Made by a program: the position numbers and the translations under genes. A stretch of DNA of 64,000 nucleotides from Acanthopleura granulata (lineage: Eukaryota > Mollusca > Polyplacophora > Chitonida > Chitonidae). Positions 12,813-23,399 of the stretch are shown here, in pieces. The stretch spans positions 33,664,768-33,728,767 of the forward strand of contig JABBOT010000003.1 of assembly GCA_016165875.1 (NCBI GenBank). The letters are read 5' to 3'. The notes under the pieces were generated by a model, which saw only the letters and a program-made list of their open reading frames with translations, was not told the origin of the DNA and did not search any database. The first letter of the stretch is position 1. Each line of letters starts with the position of its first letter.

Positions 12813-14068
12813 AATTTATCATCATGAACAGCATTTTCCCGACCTAAGTGTGAGAAAAACTAGTGCGTTCAACAAGAACAATGTTCCAGTAAACTCGCAG
12901 AGTTACCTCCCCTCGTGTACCCTGGAAATGTCATTCATATTTATGTATAGTGAAATCTTCGATGGTGTCGGTAAATTCAAAACCCTCCAACACTGAAGAG
13001 GGGTTGTAAATGGTCTCATTTATAACAATATTAATGTTCACTGTCTGTTGTACAGTGAATAAACATAGGAAGTGTCATGTCACTACTGGGTGGCGTGTCA
13101 AGTCGCAGCACCCGAGTTAGTAGTTCAAAGTTAAGCTCAGGATACGTGAGAGGAAAATGGAAGGCGCAAAAAGGGTACAACAGCCAGATAACGGTGATAG
13201 ATATGATGCTGGTGTTTTTAAAGGACCTGAAAGCGTCGATTTGGATAACAAAGCAGTATAGGACAGGAGAAATCTCGGCACTCAAGGCTCTGACTATGTC
13301 GGCGAGGTTTCTTTCGTTCACCAACACAAGAGTCAACATGCTGATCAACGAACAGAGAAGAAATTGATTTGTGTCTGGACACATTTCAAATGTCGATTTA
13401 CCGGAAGGAATGACAGGTCCATTGAAGGGATGAAGATTTATGCAGTATGTTTGACCACACTCGGCCTCATACGTTGATCATTTCAACCAATCAAATGAGT
13501 AGAATTTTCTTTGAATGGTGATCATAATGTATATACGTATTAAATATATGACACGTTCAGTCACGTGATTCCCTCACCGGTTCTGTAGGCTAAGTCGCTG
13601 ATCTCGCCGAGTATGCTAAACAGGCTGAAATGTGTTTGTATACGCCACAGCCACAAATCCAGCTCTCCTTGTCTTCTTTTGCGCTTGTGCTTGTAAATCA
13701 GCGAGTTCGATACCTACGAATTTGTGGTGGTTTCCGGGTATCCCGGTTGTCGCCGACCATAAACTTGAAGGCAGTGGTACATTGTGGAAGAAAAAACATC
13801 TTGGTGGGGAGCCTTATTAAGAGCATTTTATGTACATGTGAAGATTTGAAAATGTTACATTCTCGGTGCTGAAATTTTATACTTTTTTAGCAGGATATCA
13901 CAATCCTTCCAACACACCTTGAAAAATGACTAACCCAGACGCAACTTTAGGTCAAATACAATAATTCAAGCCAAGCTTTAACTAATCTTTTTTATTTTTC
14001 TTTAATATAATGCTCACACTACAGTTGTCACTGCAAATTCGACATCTCCTCCGGCTATGTTTCTAAAG

Positions 14069-14359
14069 ATCCGCCGAATGTGTCCTTGATTTTGGAATCT
14101 GAAAACCTCACAGAAGGAAACGTCACCGGAGGAAGCCCTCTACAGCTGGAATGTCGTGCTGAAGCTGTACCTCAAAACTACACCTACTCTGCCTGGAGTC
14201 GTACCATTGGAGGCCGTCCTTTACCACTGACAAAGCACAGCTCTGGGAAATCCCTGTCCATCAGTCAGGTGACGTTCAGAGATCAGGGTGTATACCGGTG
14301 TGGAGCCAATAATGGGTTTGGAGGCGTTCAGGAGGGACATCTGGAGGTAAAGGTTCGAG
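14069..14359 (+). CDS. IgSF receptor unit A, Ig domain 2 exon
   Basis: A 291-base (97-codon) phase 1-1 exon lies between CTAAAG and GTAAGG. It is a canonical Ig domain: LQLECRAEAVP carries the B-strand cysteine, AWSRT the core tryptophan, and FRDQGVYRCGA the DxGxYxC motif with the second cysteine. Several N-x-S/T sites (ENLT, GNVT, QNYT) suggest glycosylation. This is the best-preserved Ig exon of the cluster. Homologous exons in units B and C share LQLECRAEAVPQNY-like sequence but are broken. The exon is likely functional by itself, but unit A downstream is damaged. Confidence 0.88.
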
Positions 14360-14729
14360 GTAAGGTTTTTAATTAACTATTAAGTCACTTAATTTACATA
14401 ATCTGGGAATGCCTGTCTTTGTTGTATGTGACCTGTCTGCTGTTCACGGCTTTTCTACTTGCACCTGTATTATACGTCTTATTGATTCTAAAATTCCAGC
14501 AAACATTGCTTATAATAATGAAAATACACCCGTTTTGTGAGAATTGAAATGCGTACGATGATTACAGAGTGTTTAATTATTTGTGCATAGAGAATAATGT
14601 CGTAACCTAATAAAAACCTAGCCATAGTATATCGTAAATAATTTTTGAAAGGTAGGCGTGCAGTTTGGATTACATTTACCTACATCAGCGTGGTAGCAGT
14701 ACGTTTTTACCCCTGCAATTCTTTCCCAG

Positions 14730-15083
14730 CACCGGCACTATTCTCCAGCCAGATGAACAAACAAGCAGCAATCCTCGGTGAGTATGTTACACTGAGATTT
14801 AAATTTTTGTCTTACCCCACCAGCGTGAACTTCACGTGGTACAAATTAAACAATGTCACAGCTGAAAGACTATCAGTCTCTGACAGAACAGGGAGTAAAT
14901 ACCGAGGTCACGTGATGAAAGCTGAGCACGAGTTTCAGTTTTACGACATCAAAGTTCTTCTTTCCGGTCATGTGCCGCAACCAGAATTCCTTGACGTAAA
15001 TCTTGATGACTTCGGGTAATATCGATTTATAGTTGAAAATGACGTGGGATGGTCTGAGTTCAACTTGTCCTTTAATTTAATAG
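14730..15083 (+). pseudogene. IgSF receptor unit A, Ig domain 3 exon with stop
   Basis: A 354-base phase 1-1 exon lies between TTTCCCAG and GTAATG. It encodes an Ig-like domain with the core tryptophan in NFTWYKL and an end strand DDFG.YRFIVENDVG. Both canonical cysteines are replaced: VTLRFKF in the B strand and YRF in the F strand. A TAA at 15,017-15,019 interrupts the frame, just before the conserved tyrosine, while the frame stays open on both sides. That is a single clean nonsense change rather than general decay. Copies B and C carry their own, different lesions here. Confidence 0.8.
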
Positions 15084-15786
15084 GTAATGTTACATTCGAG
15101 TTATCTCTGTTAAGACAGGGGATTTTGCCAGCATTTACCACCCTTCACTTACTCTACCAATCAACCTGAATGCTCTTGCGTAACGGAAAACTTCTTACTG
15201 AATAAACACCAATGATAATTAAAGCAATATTATAGTGTACATAAATGAATGCCAAGAGCCGTGTTCATGGGAACGCTTTAGGCTCTGGTCACAATTTTCG
15301 AATAAAGGATAAATGCATTGTAACTGAGACTGAAGTATATGCACTATCTGACTAATATGGAAGGGCTATTATTTTGAAATATTGACGCCATTTGCAAAGT
15401 CGTTAGATCACTAAATAGTGTCAAAACAATTACTTGAAGCATGTCATGTACATTTAAAATGCATTATTATTACAACACCTGTCTTAAATGCGGGAGTTAC
15501 ATGCCTACCTTCTATATTTCTCCTTTAAACACTTTGCAGAAACTCTGTCCAATACCCATTAGAATTTAAGGTATGCGTATTGAACTTACATTTCTGGACG
15601 GTTGTTGTACGAAAGGGAATGGCAAATAATATAACTCACAAACCTATGAGCAACTTTCCACTACAATTTGTAAAACGATGATGGAACAAATTGCACAATA
15701 TGTAATGCCGTTTAAGTGCACGCGTGGAGCGTAATGCACAAAGCACTCAGACTAAAACTGAGCATTCTTTTTCGTCTTATTTTCAG

Positions 15787-16078
15787 ATCGTCCATGTCAG
15801 TCATCTCTAACAACCTCCCATTGTGAAAACCGCATAGCCTATGTGACGTGGACTTCATGTTACAATGGCGGTTCCACTCAGACTTTTAAACTCCAGTACG
15901 AAAAGATGGGTGATAGTTGGATTGTATACGTGATTATATACTAGACCCGGCAGAGGGTATGGTTGTGTAGCGAGGTGGTAGAGGGTCTAGAGGAGGGCAC
16001 ACAATACAGCTTCAGGATGTACGGTTTGAACAGGTGGGAGAAAGAGGTGGGTCTGAACGGTTTGGAAAAATATTTCAG
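15787..16078 (+). pseudogene. IgSF receptor unit A, fibronectin-III exon, broken
   Basis: The exon starts after TTTTCAG and aligns with the intact copy in unit C. It shows the fibronectin-III landmarks: CENRIAYVTWTSC (B-strand tryptophan), GGSTQTFKLQYEK (C strand) and, in another frame, VEGLEEGTQYSFRMYGLNRW (E-F region). A TAG at 15,942-15,944 and frame changes around 15,930-15,965 break it. The donor equivalent to unit C's CAG/GTATGT reads CAG/GATAAG here, so the splice site also looks lost. The family resembles Ig/FN3 adhesion receptors of the nephrin/Kirre general type. Confidence 0.75.
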
Positions 16079-16338
16079 GATAAGTAAAATTTACTGTCAG
16101 AAATTCACGTATATGTTCAAATTCTAGGCATTGACCTAAGACTGAACATGCCTTTCTCGTGGAAGATCTCTATCTGCAATTTCAAAAACTAAACCAGTAT
16201 TTGGTCTTCATGTTAGCATTAATCCCTCTTGACGCACATGTATATTGGTCTTCGTTATTACAACAACCTGGAGTTCGGTGTTGTCAATTTGGGCGTGGCT
16301 GATTTACCTGTTCAAGGGTAACATATGAACAGTTTCAG

Positions 16339-16464
16339 CCCCAGTCCCCTCAGCATCTCATCAGCCGGGAGCTGTAGCTGGCGGTGTGATGGCTGCCGTC
16401 GTGTTGATCATAGCTGTCATCATCATAACCATTCTTCTGAAGATAAAACGACTTCTGACATCAG
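16339..16464 (+). CDS. IgSF receptor unit A, transmembrane exon
   Basis: A 126-base phase 1-1 exon lies between GTTTCAG and GTAACT. After a short Ser/Pro/His-rich juxtamembrane piece it encodes AGGVMAAVVLIIAVIIITIL, a strong membrane span, followed by the basic stop-transfer sequence KIKRLL. Units B and D have homologous exons of 126 and 127 bases, and unit C one of 81 bases with the span removed. The exon fixes the protein as a single-pass type I receptor with its Ig/FN3 part outside the cell. Confidence 0.85.
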
Positions 16465-17547
16465 GTAACTTTTCACCTTTCTTCCATAACGTCTTTGCTT
16501 TCAATCTTTGTATCTGAAAAAATAATGTGTTTTTTTTTGCACAGATCACTGTGTAGCGCCTTTAGATAGTGGAGGAAGCCCGAGAAATCTGTACATTCGT
16601 AGAACAAATGAATGATTATGGCTTTACCCCACAACGGCTATCTTTCAGCCAAATAGATTCGTAGAAAAGAATCCTTGGCGAGGCTTTTGTTTTCTGCGAA
16701 TGAACAGCTGCGACGGTTTTCTCTATCTTAAACGATAATCTAACAGTGTAATGGTGTACATTATTTTTTCACGAATCCACTGTCTTTGTCTGCACTGAAA
16801 ATGAATTCGAACTCGATTTCGTAGCATTGCAAATTGTCGCTGATATGTTTGATCTTCACACACACCTACGCGAATTTGGTGTTCTGTACCATTCTATCTT
16901 CTGATCGTACATTCAGTGCTGAAAGGAAATTACGACCCTCCAATCCCACCCTGACTGGGCATGCGAACGATCGAATGGATCTGGAAGACTTCTGGACGAA
17001 ATGGTAGAATATATCACGTCACCAATAAAGTTCACATACTGCTCTATTGTGGGGGTTCTCCAAGTGTAGTACAGCATGTAGCCAAAATACAAGTGAAATA
17101 ATTTTATGGACAGCGAAAACCCCAAAACAAACATTCTTACCTTCCTTTTAATTTCATTGGATCATATTACATGTGTGAATAAACTACATTAATCGTGATT
17201 AATGATCATGGTTTAAAATTGTTTTCTTTCACATAGATTAAAATAACTCAGTTCAATTCTTAATCAAAAATAATGTACTGTTCAAACAATAAGGTGACGT
17301 CACATCTATCGTGCACGTGCGGATCTGTGTGTCCCTGGAAGTTCATGTGTTTTCATGTGAGGATGAATATGTTTCTGGACATCTGTACACATGTAACCTG
17401 TGTTTACCCAGCTGTGTGTTGAGGACAGTTTGAGGACTGCAAAAATCACATTCCAGTGATAGTTTGTAAAGCAATATTCTCACAGTTTCGATCACTTTGG
17501 TATTTTCTGGCCTGATTGTACCCAGGCTTACTCCTTCTGTTTTTCAG

Positions 17548-17578
17548 GCAGAGACACAACGCAATCACATTGTCAAAG
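17548..17578 (+). CDS. IgSF receptor unit A, cytoplasmic exon 1
   Basis: A 31-base micro-exon lies between TTTTTCAG and GTAGGT, phase 1 in and 2 out, encoding RDTTQSHCQR. Its counterpart in unit C (29,263-29,293) has the same length and sites and encodes RDTAQSQGQR. The conservation of both borders supports it as a real cytoplasmic exon. Confidence 0.75.
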
Positions 17579-18137
17579 GTAGGTTGTAACGTTGGCAACA
17601 CGATGTATACCCAAAATTCTCAGGTAAAATCCACTTTTATTTGCAGTCTATACACAGGCATTTTGCGGACATGCCAGAAGAACAACTGAAATAGTGTGGT
17701 AGAATTACCAATGGCGTATACTTAATTAGTAGATTGGATCCTCAGAAAGCCATTTCCGGTTTCCTTCCCCAGAAATAATAACCGGTCAAATATTAGTGAA
17801 ATATTCTTTAAGAGCGCGTTTAACTCCAAAAAAAAAGAAAAAAAATATTATTTGAATAAAACTTCTATGGTTTATTTTATGAATGACACATGTCATTGCT
17901 TAAATTCGCATTCCCGGAGTTATATATGCAGTCAGAATTGCATAACATATATTATAACAGAAATATGTCATAAGGATTCAACATTGTGCTTGCTTTCCCA
18001 TCCGGTCATTCTTCTCCTCAAACTATATATTATTACATGCACTTTACCTTGTTTCATGAACCAGGTAGTAATTATAGAAACTAGTCTGGTAACAGGTTGT
18101 ATTAATTACTTGAGCGAGTATAATTTATGTGTTTTAG

Positions 18138-18189
18138 AATACCTCCAACCATGAGGAAATGGTGGAGAAATCCAGCGCTTGCATGGCTG
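18138..18189 (+). pseudogene. IgSF receptor unit A, cytoplasmic exon 2, frameshifted
   Basis: The exon follows GTTTTAG and ends at GTAAGA. Compared with unit C (29,715-29,758), it lacks one base near CCTCCAACC against CCGCCCAACC. The unit C exon ends in phase 1, as the next exon needs. The 52-base unit A exon ends in phase 0, so it would put the tail out of frame. Confidence 0.6.
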
Positions 18190-18541
18190 GTAAGATTAGA
18201 GCTTCTAGCCTTTCATTATGGTCATAAACTATAACGCTTTCAGTGGGCATTCCAAATCACTACGGAATTTCGTTGTTGCGGGAGTGAGTGGATATGGTCC
18301 TTTTTACCGTGAACCATTTTTTGAGCTGTGCCCAGGTGACACCAATCATGACACCGTGTCTCTGTAAGAAAACTACAGGTCATCACTACAAAGACCATCC
18401 CCATATCATGAGTCATAAGCCAAGAGACATGAAAAAGTATCGATGTTAAAGACTGTGGTGTGGCTTCTATAGTAACCTCTTCATATGGTGCAGGCAAGAA
18501 ATATATATAACGCATGCATTTACACTGGGTTTTGCTTTCAG

Positions 18542-18605
18542 CGCCTGTCTATCAAACCCTAAGCCTGTCATCCTCTTCCCCTGAGGTCCCTGTCTATGTT
18601 AATTC
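18542..18605 (+). CDS. IgSF receptor unit A, cytoplasmic exon 3 with two tyrosines
   Basis: A 64-base exon lies between GCTTTCAG and GTAAGT, encoding PVYQTLSLSSSSPEVPVYVN. It has two tyrosine motifs: YQTL (YxxL, an ITAM-half or ITIM-like core) and YVN (YxN, the Grb2 SH2-binding type). The unit C exon is also 64 bases and keeps both motifs. These motif assignments are from general signalling knowledge; phosphorylation is not shown. Confidence 0.75.
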
Positions 18606-19262
18606 GTAAGTAAATACATGTCATGTGATAATTCATGGTTAAACATGACACTTATCCAAAATATGCACTTTCTCATTACTGGTACTCATTTTTGTTTACT
18701 AATGACATCTTGCCTCTTTCGAGTCTTTTCGTCCCTACATTTGTGGTGACTGACGCAGTTCACTGTTTCTGACGTCTAGATAATTGTATTCAGGGTTATT
18801 TTGGGGCCAAGAGATTAGACTCATGGGAACAATTCACGCAGGAATATATGGGTTCTCAAACCAAACACCTATCATGCTTTAGTTTAATCAGCTTGGCTTT
18901 GCTAACCATAAAGTAACACAATTATTCTATTAAATGTCCATATTACCGAGTATGAGAACACTTCCACCACCACTACAGAACATGATTTTACAGGTACTAG
19001 TATATGGTGATAGCTATGACAATGTGCTTGCTGTGAAAACTGGATAAATTTATGCAACGCTGACATAGTTGTCAAAATTTGTGTGTTTCTTGCCATAAAA
19101 ATTTCCTGCAAAAAGGGACTTGAAAAACGCTCTGGCTTAATTTGATAGGTTTGCTTTTTTTTAGTCTGTCGTTAAGAGTATTGAAAAAATGTCCTAATTC
19201 GTGTCTGTGTTGGGCTCAGTTCTGCATCACACCTGCTTCATTTCTTCTGTTGTCACACCAAG

Positions 19263-19339
19263 CCTATGAGAGACTGAGGACGAATCCAGCACCGACACTT
19301 GACATCAATCGTCTGTATGAAAACACCGGGTTGTCCTAA
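19263..19339 (+). CDS. IgSF receptor unit A, last cytoplasmic exon
   Basis: The frame reads YERLRTNPAPTL, then INRLYENTGLS and a TAA at 19,337-19,339. It carries YERL (YxxL) and YENT (YxN). The homologous exon of unit C begins after GCCAG at 30,868. In unit A the corresponding dinucleotide is AC, so the acceptor is either lost or has moved to CCAAG at 19,262. I used the latter for the start, and the entry phase is uncertain. An intermediate exon may exist between this and exon 3, because their phases do not match directly. Confidence 0.65.
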
Positions 19340-19864
19340 ATGTCTGTCTGATTGACAGTTAAAATGATAATGAATACAGTCGGTTTGCGATCAAGTCATT
19401 GGATTCCATAGGAAACAGCGAAAGCTTTGATATTTAGCCGGACTCAACACGTTGGTACATACATACTTACACGTGACGTTACACACTCTTAGTTGTTTGT
19501 TAAATTTGTGATTCTTTAAGCATCTGTGTCTTCCTTAATTCTCACTTTTCTCACTTTATGTTTATTTTAATGATCTTATCGTATCTGAATTTTCAATATC
19601 GGATAACTCTTAGTAGAAACTGTTTATTCTCCATTCCACTAAGAATAGGTGCTGTAAATGTTGTTTTAGAGGGTATACACTTGCAGATAACAAAATAGAT
19701 TGTGTTTTCCAATTTGAAGTAATTTGGTGCGCAGGTAATTTTTTTTTATCAGAGTATGATTAAGAGAAGACAAATCCGATCATGCGCATAATATTTTATA
19801 GACTCATGTTTGATCTTTATATTAAAAAAATATCAACGTAAATCTTTATTTTCCTGGGCTTCGC

Positions 19865-20420
19865 CTAAATATCAGTGATGGCCAAAGTCATTTTAAATTG
19901 AATGCTTTGCGCGGGAGACTGGTCGGTTTTAGGTATAAAAACACTAATTAGATTTTGTATCCATGATTCAGGCACACAGAAAACAAGGGAGACTGGTAGG
20001 GAGTCAATGACGTAACTCCGAATAATGATGCCATATTGGTCAATATTTCGGTTTAATACCAAACCATTATGAAAACATCAGGCATTGGCATTACAGAGGA
20101 CTATATATATGCACAGCGAACTGTGTTAACGATAACGCCAAAATAAAAGATATGAAAATACGAAAAACAAGGAAAGCTAGAAATACACAAACTAGCATGA
20201 ACAATGAGTGCAGCAATGGGAGGAGGTACTTTGTTGAACACATTCAGTTGTTTACGGGCACAAAGTCCAGAGTTAAGTTCAAGTTTCTTTGAAAGAGCTT
20301 CTCTGAACAGAAGCGTGCGCAATTGACTGGCTCTGTCAGTGATTTCTCTGGTACGTAATAAGGTTTGTACAAAATCTGGTGAATTGGGTAGGCTATGCAG
20401 TTTCATGCTGACAAAGTGCT
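19865..20420 (+). repeat. segmental duplication, copy 1
   Basis: This non-coding stretch matches 24,270-25,170. Shared segments include GGTATAAAAACACTAATTAG, GTATCCATGATTCAGGCACA, TAACTCCGAATAATGATGCC and AGTGCAGCAATGGGAGGAGG. Copy 2 has about 300 extra bases between the first two and last two blocks. The match places a duplication breakpoint upstream of the Ig2 exons of units B and C, so B and C arose by tandem duplication including intergenic DNA. Confidence 0.85.
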
Positions 20421-20751
20421 GCGTTAAATGCTAACAAATCTATTTGACCGAATAGGTCGACCCCAATAGTGCATTTTATATACAGGTAAGGATTTGAAAA
20501 TGTTACTGTCTTGGTGCTGAAATTTCATTTTTTCCAGTAGGATATGGTCCTACCTTCGGAACAAACCTTAAAATATCATTTTCATTATATCTCTCTGAAT
20601 CAGACAAAATTACTGACTTGGACGAAAGTTTAGGACAAATACAGTAACTTAAGTCAAGGCTTTAAATAATCTTCTAATTTTACTTTAATATAATGCCCAT
20701 ACCACATTTGTCACTGCGAATTCCACATCTCTTCCGGCTATGTTTCCCAAG

Positions 20752-21019
20752 ATCCACCGAATGTGTCTGTGGCCTTGACATCAGGAGATAAGGTCACAGA
20801 AGGAAACCCTCTACAGCTGGAATGTCGTGCTGAAGCTGTACCTCAAAACTACACCTACTCTACCTGGAGTCGTACCATTGGAGACCGTTCTGTACCACTA
20901 ACAAACCACAGCTCTGTTCATCAGTCAGATGACGTTCAGAGACCAGGGTGTATACCGGTGTGAAGACAGTTTTGGGTTTGGGGGGGTTCAGTGGGAACAA
21001 CTGCATGTTAAGGCTCAAG
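20752..21019 (+). pseudogene. IgSF receptor unit B, Ig domain 2 exon, frameshifted
   Basis: The exon is closely related to 14,069-14,359, with PPNVSVALTSGDKVTEG, LQLECRAEAVPQNY and TWSRT. It is 23 bases shorter: 12 bases are an in-frame difference and 11 bases (GGAAATCCCTG in unit A) are missing after AACCACAGCTCTG. The 11-base loss lies between short CTG repeats and shifts the frame before the DxGxYxC motif, although that motif survives in the other frame (VYRC). Acceptor CCCAAG and donor GTAGGG are retained. Confidence 0.8.
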
Positions 21020-21398
21020 GTAGGGCGTTTACTATGTTTTACATAACTTGCTAAACATAGCCCGTGACTCCATCCCATAACCGCATTTGACGTCTCTGTT
21101 ACTCATGGTTTTTCCACTGTACCTGAAATATACTTCGTATTGATTCTAAAATTCCACCAAGCATTTTTGTGATAATAAAAGCACACCATTTTATGAAAAT
21201 GGAAACGTTTACCATGAATTCAGTAGCGTAATTATAAATACATCCCAGTAAACACCGTGACCTAACATAAAACTGGCCATTGTAAACCATGGATATCTGC
21301 TGTTACATTGACATACATTTCTGAATGCATTAACCTACATGTACACTGGTGCAGCATCGTACACGCATACATTATGCCTGTCCATATTCTGTTCCCAG

Positions 21399-21749
21399 CC
21401 CGACCACAGTTTCCCAACCAAATCAACCAACAAGCAGCAGCCCTCGGTGAAAGTGTCAAACTGATGATTAAATTTGTGTTTCATCCTCCCTATGTGAACC
21501 TCACATGGCACAAACTGACCAATGGCACAGCCGAAAGACTAGCTGTCTCTAACACAACAGGGAGTAAATACAGACGTCAGGTGAAGGAAGCCGTGCACAA
21601 ATTCTGTTTTATGACACCAAAGTTCTTCTTCCTCGGCACGTGGCGGAAATTGAAATCTCGAACGTAAATCATGATGACTTTGGGATTACACATTATAGCT
21701 GAAAATAATATGGGAATTTCTGCGTTCAACGTGTCCTTTAACTTAATAG
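21399..21749 (+). pseudogene. IgSF receptor unit B, Ig domain 3 exon, frameshifted
   Basis: The exon follows TGTTCCCAG and encodes QFPNQINQQAAALGESVKL, NLTWHKLTNGTAERLAVS and GSKYRRQV, matching unit A's Ig3. The B-strand cysteine is replaced by isoleucine (KLMIKF). One base is missing around 21,609 (TTTTATGACA against TTTTACGACA with the frame kept in A), and a further indel follows near 21,683. The donor seen in unit A as TAG/GTAATG reads TAG/ATAATA here, so this splice site is also lost. Confidence 0.78.
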
Positions 21750-22642
21750 ATAATATATTCTTCTTCCTGTGCCTGCACGAAATTTATGGAATTTCCCGAG
21801 AGTGTACATCTCATCATTTCCTCTACCGATAAACCTGAAAGAGCGCATTGTGTGTGGAAAACAAACAGAAACACAGGTCAAGTAAGTGATTGCTGTACTC
21901 TGTTAAAAGGGAAACGAGTAGTTAGCGTATGCTGGAGACAACACGCAGATGTTTCCAACGTACATCCGCTTGTGTCCTAGTGTCATGGCTGAATGGGTTT
22001 TCGCGGTTTATGATTACTGGCATTCTCACTCCCTCAATGTGAAACTTGGCTGCAAAATGTCAGCGTATAAATTTCAGACTTTTTAACAAGAAAATGCAAC
22101 CTATGTGTTACTTTTGAGACACCCTATATTTATATGCCGGTGTATAATTACCTTGGAAATCACCACGTTCGTACAGACCTTGCATGCTGAGGTCAAAACG
22201 TTTGAATAACATGAAGTATTTACGTCGGTCCAGTAACTGAAGCTCAAATCCATGTTAACGTGTTTGATTACCTCATTGGTATGCAAGCACTATCACCCAG
22301 AATAATTCACAGTCCTAGCAAAGTCGCTAAACAAAAGTTGGTAGGTAGTAAGGACTTTAGACATATTGTGTACATGTTGAAATATTATAATAGAATTATT
22401 ATGACATTTCCTTTCCCAAATGCTCCATTCGCTCCTGCCATGTTTTGTAATCATTTTTAATCCGTCGCAGACCCTGTTTAACGCCAATTAGAATTTCTTC
22501 TACCCCTTCATACTTTCGTATATTTACGATTAATTACAGAAAACAAAGTATCGAATGTAGTTTAAGTACACACAGTTAGGAAACACACAATGCACAAAAT
22601 ACGATTAAAATCAGTATGCTGGTCCATTGTCTTATGTTTCAG

Positions 22643-22790
22643 ATTGACCGTGTCCGCCTTCTTTCACATCCATCCTTTGTAAAAACCATGAGTTCCAATG
22701 TGACGTGGATTTGTGTTTCGATGGCGGTTCCACACAGACTTTTATACTCCAGTACAAAAAGGAGGGTGGTAGTTGGGGTGTATTAAATGA
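22643..22790 (+). pseudogene. IgSF receptor unit B, fibronectin-III exon cut by a SINE
   Basis: The exon starts after TATGTTTCAG and matches the FN3 exons of A and C, most clearly in GGSTQTFILQYKKEGGSWGV. A stop (TGA) follows the first codon and small indels are present. At about 22,791 the homology stops abruptly in sequence belonging to a minus-strand SINE-type repeat. The second half of the FN3 domain is not recognisable beyond the repeat. Confidence 0.75.
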
Positions 22791-23075
22791 TAAGAATATT
22801 TCATTTATATGACGCCAACCAGCATTATTATTTCTATGACAGTTGTTCAACACCGTACTCAAGAAGTTTCCACTTATAAAAAGGCCGTCAGTTTTATGGG
22901 TGGGGAGAACCGGAGTGGCTCGGGTATACCACCGACACTTGGCAAGATCCTGTCAAACTTTCTCGTTAATATGAGACGTACTGATATGCACACCATATTG
23001 GTAAATGACAAGTGGCCTTCCAGAGACAGAAATTGCGCTCATGGCTACACGAGCGTCACCGACGGGTTATCGTCA
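22791..23075 (-). repeat. SINE-type insertion in unit B exon
   Basis: Read on the plus strand, AAGAATATTTCATTTATATG and GACGCCAACCAGCATTATT are the reversed SINE 3' segment. A second, related tail follows (CACCGTACTCAAGAAGTTTC, CACTTATAAAAAGGCCGTCA, GGGGAGAACCGGAGTGGCTC). This may be two nested copies or a composite subfamily. It interrupts the FN3 exon of unit B. Confidence 0.65.
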
Positions 23076-23185
23076 GTTCAGAACTTATTAAAGTAGCTAT
23101 GGGCTTCGTCAAATAAAAATGGAAAAATGGATTTTACCATATTGCACATATTTAATCTTAAACCCATAATTTCTTTGTTTTACAG

Positions 23186-23311
23186 TTTCTGCTGTACGGA
23201 AGGGTAGCCCCAGACCCTTGGTCGCCTCAGTGGAAGGCGGTATTTCTGGAGGTATAGTTCTGCTCAGAGTTTCCCTTACTGGCGTGATAATCCTTCGCAG
23301 AAGAAATCGAA
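23186..23311 (+). CDS. IgSF receptor unit B, transmembrane exon
   Basis: A 126-base exon follows TTTTACAG and ends at GTAATG, the same length as in unit A and phase 1-1. It encodes EGGISGGIVLLRVSLTGVII followed by LRRRNR: a membrane span with one embedded arginine, then a basic stop-transfer. The frame has no stop, although upstream exons of unit B are broken. The arginine in the span (LLRVS) weakens it and may be a decay mark or a site for pairing with an acidic adaptor; that last idea is speculation. Confidence 0.65.
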
Positions 23312-23399
23312 GTAATGAGAAATTACGAAATAACCAATACATATTACAATAATCTATTATATAGAAAACACAGATGTACAAGCAGTACTACAAAGCGAA

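Noticed and set aside
20101..20406. 101-codon minus-strand ORF in the segmental duplication
   Set aside because: The duplicate at 24.9-25.2 kb does not preserve the frame, so it is not coding.
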